Origin: Rhynchonema sp. JSB1_4
Lineage: Eukaryota; Nematoda; Chromadorea; Monhysterida; Xyalidae
Reading direction: 5' to 3'
Length of the DNA: 64,000 nt
Assembly: GCA_030248065.1 (NCBI GenBank)
Contig: JASAMV010000158.1
Location: 1-64,000 of the forward strand
A program made the position numbers and the translations under genes. The stretch's first letter is position 1. Each line of letters begins with the position of its first letter. Under the pieces are notes generated by a model that saw only the letters and a list, made by a program, of their open reading frames with translations, searched no databases and was not told the DNA's origin. Positions 21,801-33,672 of this stretch are shown piece after piece.

Positions 21801-24800
21801 TGTGCGCACTGTATGCACCTGACCCGGACGCCTTGCTGATTCAGGAACAGATTTGTGAACAACAAAAGGAAATTAGACAGATCAAATTGAATGAAAAGAT
21901 TGATTCGGTCAGACTAACGTGCATTCAATGTGGTTGGTTTTTATGATTTTGTCAATTTTTTGGCTTGTTTTGGGGTATGAGAAAAACGTGGATTGTTTTA
22001 TAGAAATCTCGCCCAAGAAACTGAAAGAAATGATGAAGGAGGCACCAGTCGGCAGTGTGCATAATGGTGAGTAAAACTTGCAGAACACAAAAGAACAATA
22101 ATAAACGAATGGAACAATCTAAATTAGGGAAAATGAACGACTTCAGGTTGCGTTCTATCTTCATTTGCCATCAGTCAATCAGAGCAAGTGCTGGACGTCA
22201 GTCATCTGCAGTCCTATGCCACTGTGGCTCACGTCGACAATGCACAGGTTTGTCGCAATTGAATTCGGATTTTTTTAATTTTTATAAGACTGTCGTTCCT
22301 TGACTTGATGAATATTCATGTCATGCGTCAACATTAGGTGTGCGCCCAATTGTGTCTGGCCCAATCGGATTGCACGGCGGCGTTGCTGCTGCCACCATTG
22401 TCACGCACCGACTTCCGCGAACGACCGGGTTGTTACACATTGACATCGCAACACGTGCTGTCACCGACACAAAGTTGTAGGAATGAATCAGCTCGATTCG
22501 TCAATTACGTGCATCTGCATGCGATGCGACTTGATTGTATACATTGCGGTTGGTGGCACGGACGAGTGGTGAACCAGGTCATCGTCAGAGTGAAATGACG
22601 CCGATCATCGAGAACCTTGACCGGAATCAAAATATTTTGTTTTTGTTTTTGTCGGCCTTCGTAATTCGATCAAATCACCAACGCAACGGACCCATAAGTA
22701 TTCTGAATTTATGGCACAATTTCAGAATTCGAAGCTTCGAATCGACTACAGTCCCAAGTCAACCTTGACACGCGTTCGTTGAGGAGCAGCAAGGAAACAG
22801 CAGACACACAGAACCAACGTCATGCGGAAGGTTAGGCTTATACTACTGTTGTCAATGCAACTGTCTGTGTTTCGTGCAAACACAGCTGGATGTCGTTTGT
22901 CGTCAACCGACGTCGATGGGGAATCCAAGTGTGTTATAATAGCAAACCATTCGTTTCTTGGCGCTTCGTTACCGCTGTTGTCGTCGCGCTGGGCGCTATG
23001 GTCTGCACGTGTCACACATGTGTTGCCACCTGTGTTTGCACGAATAAAGCATTGACAACAATAGCCTTGCCGAAAATTACATGTTTCAACCGTTCGATCA
23101 AAAAAAATCACTCCTCACTTCAGTTTATTTATTTTCAGAGCCTGAACCGCAAAAGACTGATCTGCCAGCATTGCCAGAGTTTCCTAAACTCGAGGGACCA
23201 GAAACTGAAAAGAATCAAGACTTTATCGAAAACGAGGATTATTTCTTCGCTACAATCAAACCGAATGAACAATTCACAATTGAAGAGATTGAATCCTTGA
23301 CGTCCGATAAGGTCTCAGCGCCATTGCCCCGAAGCAAACCGGCCCCGCCACCATCGAGTGCTGAGGACTATTCATTGGGACCAAGGCAGGAGCACACCAA
23401 GTTGACGGAGTACCCCGATTACCCACTGGAAACGCTCGATTATCCTGATACTCCTGATCCAAGGATTGAAAATCTGGAGACAATTAGCGCAGAAGAATTT
23501 GGTTGGTCTAAAAGATTGCTTCATAATTTTTCATGAAATTTCACAATATTCTCTGCCAGACCTGCTTCACCCTCTGCCAACCCCAACCGCAGCAACAACG
23601 ACGGCGCCTGAGACAAACCGAAGTCCGGGCTCAGACCAGGACCTGCCTGAATTGAAACCAAAAGTTGATATTCCGATGGACGAGCTTGTGCTGCCCGATT
23701 ACCCTGATGAGACCGCGACCGACTACATTGATATGGGGGCATTGCCGCTGCAACCGGAGAAACTGGGGTGCGCAGAAAAAGTCTTGTGTCTCGTTAGCTA
23801 TAACTCTTTGATATTCTGTTTCTCGCCGAAACAGCAGAGTTCATTTTCATGAGAAAACACTTGCGAAGCTCTCTTTTTGTCAAACAATGAATTTTCCCAT
23901 TGAGCCAGAAATCGGAAATGTCCAAGTTTTCCATTTCCATTTTCCAATATGACTAAGGGTGCCCTAAGTGCTTCACAACTCCTAACCTCATATTCAGCTC
24001 GGATCTCGAAGGCACGCTGGACTTTTTCTATCCGGATCCAGACTTGAACCCACCAGTGATCAACCCATCGCTGTTGACGGATTCTGAGGATGGCTGGGCA
24101 CTAGCCAGACCAACAACGCCTGATCTTGTTGGGCGTGATCTTGAGGTACCGTATTACTTACGGGATACTTATGCGTGATTCATTTAATCTGTAACCTGCC
24201 ACCATAGCCTTTTCCGAAACAACACAAACTCACACAGCCCATCGAGGTCAGCGTTCCTCCGCCGAAACCGAACTCATTCCCGATCAATGAGTTGCCTGAA
24301 TTTTCAAGGGGAGTCGTTGACGTGAACCCTGACAGGACTTTGACAGGAACAACGGACGGCCTGTTGATTGACCAGACAGAGACCGGGACTCAGACTGAGG
24401 ATTTATTCCCGAATTTGCCGCCCGACCCGACTGAGACTCGAAGTCCAGCTGATATTGAGCAACAATTATCAGCAGAATCACAAACAGCGTCGGCGATCAG
24501 GGAGGTCAAAGCCGAACTGCAATCGCCTGAGGTGGATATAAATGAACCGAGAGAAACATCAGCCAGTCTACAGACCAGAGGGACACCGAAACCAGCAGAT
24601 GCGGATTTGGGTAAGAATTGAGACAAAAAGCGTTTTTCACAACGTTGAAATAAATTTCACTTACCGTAATTATTGCAGTGGTGCCGCACTGTTCGGCCGA
24701 TGTTTCATTCGAAGCAGCCCCGGCATTCATGTTGCTGGAGCCACACGTTCTGCGTTCAGCACCAGTCAGCGCCAAAGTTTGTGCGCGACTGTGTTTTGAA

Positions 24801-25313
24801 CACGGCAGGTGCACTCAGGTGGGTATCGTGAAACATTAGCTTCCGAATGGTTTAGTAGGCGAACATGACATTTTGGATTGTATGCATCTTGTGAAACATC
24901 AGCCAGTCTGCTTCGCTTGCTGACTGACAGGACTACTGTTGTTGCACATCGGACTCTGTAATGCCTACGGAACTTAGAAGACGGTCAGGTTCGATCAGTT
25001 GGGGTCACTCTTTTGTCTCAGGTCTAAACCTCCGGAGAGCCCCAGTCTTCGGAACGAGCATTGATTTGCTCAATTTCTGAAAACAAACACGCAAGCAGAC
25101 CTATCCAAAAGTCCAATCTGATGTTTCACATCCATGCAGGCAATGTGGCAACGTTTCTGGGGCGTGTTCCCCCATTGTCTGCTGCTGGCCACAGAGGTTG
25201 ACAAATGCGAGGGTTACCCGAAATTGACTGACATCACAGCACTAGACGATCTGACGCCGATTAGGTTACAGTGCATCACTTGCAATCAGCAGCCAGCTTT
25301 TTCCAGTGATTAA
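18818..25313 (+). CDS. Secreted protein with five PAN/apple-like cysteine modules, 21 exons
   Basis: Exons: 18818-18896, 19049-19152, 19206-19365, 19440-19529, 19597-19695, 19995-20285, 20515-20735, 21013-21190, 21311-21451, 21516-21666, 21754-21932, 22004-22066, 22183-22247, 22338-22548, 22726-22830, 23139-23501, 23560-23767, 23998-24145, 24208-24610, 24679-24818, 25140-25313. All 20 junctions are GT-AG and in frame, giving 1190 residues. The N-terminus is a signal peptide (MRQQRY, a Cys/Leu/Val core, then VNGIC). Five repeated modules lie at about residues 27-115, 313-408, 455-565, 586-678 and 1087-1190. Each has C..C(L/S)C-type cysteines (CAQLC, CISSC, CARLC), then C-x2-[FL]-x2-[YW], and ends [VM]xLxC[IF]xC. 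The layout matches PAN/apple domains, which mediate protein or glycan binding outside cells. Linkers are Ser/Pro/basic (115-312) and acidic Pro-rich (678-1086) with YPDY motifs, which are possible sulfation sites. Six donors are GTTGGT. Gene structure is firm; the PAN assignment is by cysteine pattern only. Confidence 0.85.
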
Positions 25314-28300
25314 TCCTACTGTGATCGTGAACTTGTTTCGATTGCTTTGGTTGTTATTTTGTGAAAATCAGTCGTTCTTCTTAACAATCTGCAATTATGT
25401 ACAGCTTATGCATGGTTGATGGATCTTCCTTTTTGTTACTGCGCCCTTGTTTCTGGGATTTACAGCAAAATTTCGACCAATTATTGTAACGACGCTTTCC
25501 ATTTCAGTTGTTACGACTGTAATTTTTGTAACGAACGTGCAAAATTGAGCTGAGATGATCCGCTGCATAAACCCAGAAATGGCGCGCGTTACACGCGGAT
25601 TTTCTCCTGCTAAAGCACGTGTATACAGCAACAGATCTTAAAATCTCAATTATCCCACACTTACACTTTCCAAGATGCTAAAACGCCGTGTCGAATCAAT
25701 TTCTGAACTTTTCCGTGTCCGTTTTTCTCTTCGTTCAAACGCGTTCACAAATTCGAGAACAAACGTGCAGCAGTTGCAAAGCTCGTGCAAGATGCAATAA
25801 AATCGCGTGTACTGCACGCGCGTGTGTATCTTGTCGTTCTTGTAGTTTAGAATAACATTTGATCGAAGCATCTTGCAAAGCCTCCGGTGTTTTTTATTAC
25901 GGTGCCAGTTCTAGGTAACAAACAAACGTCGAGGAACCTAAACTCAAAATTCCCCACACGTGCAAAGCTGTCATGTTCACTGTACGTTACACTCATAAAT
26001 TTTTATCCGCAGGGCAATAATTTAAAATAATTCAAGGGTAAGTCGTATTACATCACCATATCACAATGAGCACTAATAAAGTCCGTTTTCGCTCGCTAGA
26101 CCTCGGCACCTCGCTACATATATCCGTTCTTCGACCGCACACGACCCACGTACACCTACAACCTGTAACAGCGTTCGGAAGAGCGTTGATCAACGTCAAA
26201 AATTCCGCGCTGACATCTATACATGCATGTACGTTAACCAGGTCCAAGGTCAGAGTCCGTTCTAAAATTACACTAAATTTACTCGAGATTCTGACTGACA
26301 TGAGAGAATAAAGGGGGGTGCCGCGCGCGCTGGACATCCGAACAGAACCTGTACCTGATGCACCAAGATGTTCCTTTTGTTTGGTTAAAACCAGGTTTGG
26401 TCCGGAAATGGAACCGTAACCACCAATATTGTTTTCAGTTTAATTCGGGTACAAATTTCACATGGAAATATCAGAGCATCTGGATGCTTTGCGTGTGTCA
26501 ATTCGAAATTAATACATATGGACAAAATTAACAATGACTGCTGCTTATAGGTATGGATATATGCCTTTGATCTGTGGATTCATATGGGATTTGATTTATG
26601 GTATGGCTGTTATTCGATTGCTACCCTTCCGGTTCAAAAGTCGGATTGTCTAATTAAATCTGTCGGATTTATGAGACCATCGACACCATTAAAATAAGCA
26701 ATTGATCGTGATTTGTTCGGTCGTAGTTGTTTTATTTATTAATGTTACGAAACTACTGCATGTAGCATCCCAAGCCAGTTTTACAATCCCACGCAGCAAA
26801 AACTCGTTTCCCCATCCTTCCTTCTTTGAATGAAAGAACTTGTCACTCAAAGCTGGATTGCTCAATTGATTGTATAATATGAATTACACACACACGATTC
26901 TGTCACTCTAATTTTGTTCTGCTGTGTGTCTTTCATTGCATCCTATTATGTAAAAACTTGAACTTGAAAACCTATGTTCTTGAAACTTGTCAGCAGAAGA
27001 AACATTCTTAGCTCAAGGGTTACATATATGTACAACATGATGCTTTTACTGTCCTGATAAACATTGAAGCTGTTAGAAAAAGCACATTTCATTCCATCAC
27101 GTTTTATTTTGATGATGTTTGATTTTGACCTTGAGTGCAGAACAGAAAGACTCCTTCGGCAATATAGGTTTAAATGTACGACCCTATTTTACGGTTGGCG
27201 TTTACGAGGCCATTGGCTTTCATGAGCAACCGGAAAGCCACTGATGTTATTTTAAAGTGCAATAAAGTTTATTTTTAAAAGCGACGTTGTCGCTTCAAAG
27301 CGTTGTGTCCATATTTGCTTGCCTGTTACTGTTATGTATATGTATACAACAGTATGAACATGGGCAATGGGCTGTAGCGCTTCAGTTGACAAACCCACAG
27401 ACGTATGTATAATACATAGGTATCAATACTGTGTATATAGTCCATCCATCAGCTCATGACACTTATTGTCAGCTGAAAAGCTTGACAGGATCCAGTGCTG
27501 TTCCGGTTCCGGTCGGCTTACGAAAAAGGAAAGAAAGAGAAATCGGTTTTTATTTTATTTTTGATCGCCGTTTTCTCTGACATTGCCTTGCGGAGTAAGA
27601 ACAATTTTTCACAACGGAACCTGAGCCTCCCAAACAAAATTGTGGTTAGGCACCAATCATCGACTTTTGAGTCATAAAAGCAGGCGCTGTTTTCGATTTA
27701 AGGCCCACAAAGTAGAATCCATGATTTGTGTAAAGTGTCGCTCATCGCTCATCTATATTTTATTACGGACCACCATTATCAGCGAACGAGTTTTTGTCAC
27801 GAAATGAAATACTTTTATGCCCAAGTCTTTTGAGTATCCGTAATCAGGACACAGTTTTGTATGACGAAATTAATTCACTGTCAAACGTTTGTGTACCGGA
27901 GGTCTCCTCCAACTCAATGCACGTGCGAAATACCAAGCAAAGTCGTTACAATACATTTTTTCTGCTAATGTTACAAACATAAAACGTCGTAAAAAGCACT
28001 GAAGCACTGCAGGTTACCGGGCACCTATGGGTAGCCGTCACTTTTAATCAATTTTGGCTAATGGTTTTCATTTTTTATGGCGCGCGGACCTTAATTGAAC
28101 TATTTGGAAGCACTTTACGCTCTTGTAGATTTGATGTCAAGCCTCACGTCCACACGTCTCGCAAAGCAACAAGATGTAACTTTCCAATGTTTGATTTTTT
28201 TGCACAAATTGGCTTTGCAAATTTGCGATCGTTCTTAATTACAGAACGTCTTTTCTCTAAGTTACCCCGCATCGAGTATAACTGTCACAAACACTTGCAC

Positions 28301-28844
28301 CAGGTGCGAATCATGTTTAACTGGTAGGTGTCGTCCGGTCAGTATTTTCGAAAGAATCGCGCTATTTAACCGAAGGCGAAACCTTATTCAAACTGAAAGC
28401 GTTCCCGAGATTACATAATGTATTTGATCACAGACACAATCACAATAAACAACACTGCAGAAAATACCGGTTTCACAGTTTTGAATGCATTACGAACTGA
28501 TTCGCATGTCAATCGGTGATGAAAAAGGAAAGTGAAAGCCATTTTTCTGCTGCTGCACCAGTTATTGCGCGCAAAGATGCACGCACTGGTTTTTTGCCCG
28601 TTGAAGATCTGCTGGTTTGGCCAGTTTTTATCATCGTTTTTAAACATGAGGGCATAATTTCGTTTAATGAGCCATTGTACGATCGTACACACCTTATTTA
28701 TACATATTTGTGTACATGTGTATTTTACGACTTATCGAACGCTTTGTTGTAACATTAAATGTATTCATTCGAGATTTGTACACTATCCTGCATTTTCAGA
28801 AAACAACGCAAGTCCTAGAGGGCGAAGCAACACAATCTTTAACT
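25314..28844. other. Intergenic DNA, no gene seen
   Basis: I see 3.5 kb of A/T-richer DNA without exon-like segments. An 81-codon ATG frame at 26066-26311 is open on both strands and has no supporting signals. A 25-bp sequence near 27433 (CCATCCATCAGCTCATG) resembles repeats at about 7220 and, inverted, at about 8003, so it is probably repeat debris. Confidence 0.5.
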
Positions 28845-31800
28845 ATGAAGCATATCAACATTCTTGGATTATTTATTCCGATTTGGATTACAATTTTGCT
28901 GGTCACGTGGGCCAGCTGCACTCTGACCGATTTGGAGCACGACCTAATCCTGCAGCAACACATTCAGTTCAGACGCACACAAGCTATTGGACTGGTACTG
29001 GACAAAAGCGGGAAGGTGCAACCCACTGCTGCTGATATGACTGAAATGGTGGGCTAAGGGGGTTTGCTTGTTGGCAATCTCGCAGCTGCGCCCAATTCTT
29101 AGGGAAGGACAGCTGGGTTAAAGTGGCGTGAAACAATTCATTTCAATGTTAAATCTGAAGCGAAGTAAAATCAGAATCAGCCTCGCGGACATCGTAATTA
29201 GTTTATGCAGACTGACAGTACATCTGATGTTTCAGGAGCTTGATCGTAAGCTGATGCGTGAGGCAGAGTTCGCTGCCGTCCAGTTGTGCAAGTCAACGGC
29301 GAACAGACATCGGATTGCACAAGGTGACAACGCAGTGATTTACGAACCTATTGAAACATCACTTCACATATTTGCTTGAGCGGTGCACCGGGCTATCGTC
29401 AGGGTTTGATGCATACAGAACAACACACAGCCGAGCATCAGCTGAGCACAAATCTGAAACATCATTGCAGATTCATACAATATGCTTTATGTGGTGCGAA
29501 GAACGCCGTTGCACAAGACTGACGTTGTACACGATTGGTTTTGGTTGATCAACCCTGACAATATGGTCGAAGCAAGCAACTCGCAACGCGCTAGGATTAG
29601 CGGCAGCGTGAAAAGCTACGACTCGCACATGCCTGATGTGTACATGAGTCCGTACACACAGGTGTGTGTCCTCAAATTGATATCTACATTCTGCCTAAAA
29701 TTCATTTTTTTCTACCTTTCAAATGTTTCTCAGATTATCTGGACCAATTCAACGCATCTCGGCTGCGGATTCCACAAATGCGGTCGACGGGCAGCGATGG
29801 TGTGCATGTATTCGCCACCGTGAGTGGGGGTGGGGAGACTGAAGGCATTATTCGGCAAGAATTGAACAAGACCACGTGGTGGCCCTGACGACGATGTTCT
29901 GGTGCACCGCTTGTGAGTGACAACACGCTGTCACACAATTATTACAAGCTGGTGCACCAGGACATGGTCAGTGTTGAGGCTGCACACAACAACAACCCCT
30001 TTCCTTCATCCAGAGGCAATGTCCGTGGTGATCGCATCTACACAATAGGCGAGCCGTGTACGGCATGTCCCAATGGGTATGGCTACTGCAACAAGGGTGT
30101 CTGCTCACGCATGGAGGGTGTACGCATAACGACCACGACCAAGACAACAATTGGTACTACGACCAAGAGAAAAACAACGACCAAGACGACCAAACTAACG
30201 ACCAAATTTACAACGCGACAAAGTACCACGACGGTATGAAGTTTGTGGGACTCGTTCATGTCTTCAGAAGTAGGCATCAGAAAAATGGCATCGGGAAACT
30301 GGGAATCAGACCTGTCCAATTTTGAGAAATGAATTTTTTTATAATCGGAAGTGAACTAGCCATTAAGCACGTGTTTGTGCGCGGGATGCATTGGGTCACC
30401 GTCAGCGTGAAGGCACCACATTGGCTGTGCAGCGAAGCACCCCACACTGTGTCTCATGGCGTCGTTTTCCGTTTCAGGCCCCAAGCGCGCAACGTACCAC
30501 CACAGCTCCACGTCACACATTCACAATACCCCGATCACATCACCCACAGACAGCAGCCCCATCCACAAGCACAGTGTCCCCAAAGAAGCAAAGTGGCGTG
30601 TCGCCGTCCCGTGAGACGACAAGGGCCACGCCAGGCATTGCCCAGAGTCAAGACAACGTGCCCCGACTCGACAACCCGATACCCGACCGAACCCAGATGT
30701 GCTGTGTGTGGGCGGCCAAGGGTCATTGCGTGACAAATCCGTACTGGATGAAACCGAACTGTCAGGTGTCCTGTGGATCGGGAGGATGCACCTGTGAGTT
30801 TCAGTATTTTGTGTTATGGTTTTACTTTGTTTTGGGCACAGACCACCGTTCTTTCTAACATGATTACCATGGTCATTATTTTGGTTGCCTTGATCGATCC
30901 GGACCTTGGGTACATGAATTTTTTATGGAAGATATATTTTGAGACACTATGTCACTAACGTCACGAATGGCGTAATATTTATTTTCTGCAAACTGGGAAT
31001 ATCTTTTACACTGTTCGAAATTCGCGGATGCACGAAATGTAGCTGGATACGAAATGTCCTTGCGATGTAAGAGTCTTTGAGTCTCTGGGTTGATCACACC
31101 AGTTTGGTGCTAGTCTTTCTATTCACTCCACATTCCACCAGCAAGGGGACCCAACAATTGTGGAAGCCTTTTTTGGTGAGGCTGATCTCGGCCGTTCTCG
31201 CACTGTGAAAGACGTTTTGTACCTCGTTCGACAAGCATCGTTTCAAGTATCCTGTGTTAGAATTTTGTTATCTGATGTGCTTGTACGGATGAGCTAGTCA
31301 CTGTCTTGTGAGGGGCGTTCAGTATGTATCCTGGACAGCACACGCGCGCTTTTCGTAAGCCTGTTGAAATCCCATGGTCAATGCTCCATCGAAGTAAATC
31401 AGCTAACGAAAATCCAACACGACAAATTTGAAGCGATGCGCTTTCAAATGAGGTGCGAAACGTCTCTCAAAGTCCTACAACGGCTGAGATCCATCCTCAC
31501 CAAAAGGTTGCCGCAATTGTTGGTCACCCTGTATATTACAGTCCAAACAGCAATGACGTGTCCTACAATCCTACAAACCATTACCCCGCTGAACTGCCCA
31601 ATTCTGGCGGCCTACAACTACGCTGCGTTGCTGGGTCGACACGGCAGAAGGGTGGAGTCAAATAGACCGATGCAACGCAATCTTTTGGCAGGATTCCTGC
31701 CAGCACCGACTTTGCTTCAAGGTACATAGGACAGGGATGGTAATTTGATAAACTCGGAATATTAGTGCCGTGTTCATAAACTGCCCATGTTATAAAAATA

Positions 31801-33227
31801 ATGTATACGCACAGCTGTTGCGTAACTTGGGTTTCAACGTTTCGAGTAAAACTCGGCATTGAACAAGCGGGCCGGTGTCACAATTTGGTGATCGGATCGG
31901 ATGAGGACGAGACACTAAATAACTTCTACGCTGGTCGAAATAAGTGGAATTGATAAATCGCAATAACCTTGATGGAATAAGTCACGTGATCATAGAGCAT
32001 CAAATTCGATACGATCACCAGATTTGATGCTGGTTACTGTCCATGTGGCACTCCTGGTGCACACCTGGGGCGTACATTGTGTGTTACAGAAGCAATACTG
32101 ATTAGATGGGCGGCACTAATATTCCGATCTTTTAGTGTATACTGTATTTCTAATTGATTTCGTCGTTTGACGTCTGATGCAGTTGTGTTGACTTTTTATT
32201 CTCTAACTTTATTTTCTCTTTGTTGGCATTGGTTTTGTGCACTTTTGTTATTATCTTGTGTTTCATGCATGCTATTCCGGGCACCTCGCTTGGTTCATGT
32301 TTAATTTCGATAAAAGTGTAATCATCGTCACTTACAGTTTGCTCGAATTCGCATTGGTGCACTTGTACACTAACGTTGTCTTGTGCGGACGCGTGCTTTG
32401 GATGCTCGATGCTCATGGACAGTATTTGTTCAGCACTGACTGCGTATCGGGGGGGGGGGGGTCAACGCTGTTGGTTATTATTGTGAACAGCACAAAATGG
32501 ATTTGACATCACATCCGCTTTGCTTTGCAAACCAACCAACAACTAACAAAATCAAGCAGACTCCAGCGCTGTTTTCGCGCTTTCAGATCCAAACGGTCGT
32601 TACTACTACGCACCGACAGTGACTTCGAAACCACAGACAACCACGCCACGCACCACTGTTAGACCGAGGAGGGCAATATACAGAACACGTAGTGAGTTTG
32701 TCGTCGAGAAATTTGTAAATACGTTTTGCTGTGTGATTCAGATGCTTGGGCATATAGGCTTGCATAGGATTGCGCACATTAGTGCTGGCAGATGTGCAGC
32801 ATCCATATTATTTTGCATCAACCCTCATTTTGTCAAATTTAAGACCGGGTGCTATTAGTTACAGCATTTAGAATGGCATGGCTATCTTTCATTACGTTAT
32901 GCTTGTACATACGTAAGACTGCGCGGATGATTTCTCAGTTTCAGTAGGCGGGTCAAGGTGCGTCTGTTTGCAGATGACACTTATTGCCTTATCAATCGAT
33001 CTTTTTTGAGTAAAGGCCCCCAACTCCTTTCTAAATGACATTTCATTCATCCGCTTTTATATGACTAGTGGATTCGTTCCATTTTAGCAGCAGCTCCGAG
33101 GTTCAGACAAAGGCAACTCTGTTATGACAACAATGGCAGCTGCAATCGATGGGCTCGTAAGGGTGAATGCAGACGAAATCCGGATTATATGAAATCGGCT
33201 TGTCGAAAAGCTTGTAGAGTTTGTTGA
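28845..33227 (+). CDS. Secreted CAP (SCP/TAPS) protein with Thr-rich stalk and two ShKT domains
   Basis: Exons: 28845-29048, 29236-29323, 29471-29661, 29734-29819, 30014-30233, 30478-30793, 32587-32691, 33088-33227. All are GT-AG and in frame, giving 449 residues. A signal peptide (residues 1-25, core LGLFIPIWITILLV) is followed by a CAP domain (about 26-190) with QIIWTNSTHLGCG and the hinge GNVRGDRIYTIGEPCTACP ending in GVC. A Thr/Lys-rich mucin-like stalk follows (about 215-335). The first ShKT (about 337-366) contains CCVWAAKGHC and MKPNC. The second ends the protein with six cysteines in 35 residues (CYDNNGSC to CRVC). CAP/ShKT proteins are secreted; nematode relatives act in the cuticle or in host interaction. 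The CAP domain lacks both usual zinc-site histidines: the HN..R motif is replaced near LVLDKSGK, and the GH before [FY]TQ is replaced by SP. A further exon inside the 1.8-kb intron after exon 6 is possible. Confidence 0.88.
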
Positions 33228-33672
33228 ACTGTCGTTAAGCATTAATTAATTTTTGGTTTTGTTCTCTATTTATTCCTTTGTCTTTATCCAAAGAATTTGT
33301 ACATTGAATTTGAACCGATGTTATGCATGCTCATTTGAACAGACCTGACACACTTGTAACGTTTTATACATTTGTTGCTCAAGTAAAGCCAGGAAAGTGG
33401 GCGGCCACCGATGATATAAAAATCTGATACACGTTTGCAACATAAAAACTCTTAAGAACGTCCCAAATAGAAAATAAGTTTATGTTTAATGTGTATAGCA
33501 ACACGCACTCACACTTGTTACGAAAATCACAATAACACAGGAACAGTGGAAATGTTATGGTGAAAACAAACACGTTCGACATAAATATAATAATGTCATG
33601 AAATTTGTTAAACAATCAGGTACTATGTTCGTACCGTACTGTAGATCAATGCTCGTCCTCAAGCCGGACCCC

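Noticed and set aside
26066..26311. 81-codon plus-strand ORF with ATG
   Set aside because: The opposite strand is equally open, and there are no splice, signal or family features.
31453..31665. Extra exon of the CAP/ShKT gene in the 1.8-kb intron
   Set aside because: The segment (VGHPVYYSPNSNDVSYNP) looks coding, but the model without it is already in frame and its boundaries are unclear.
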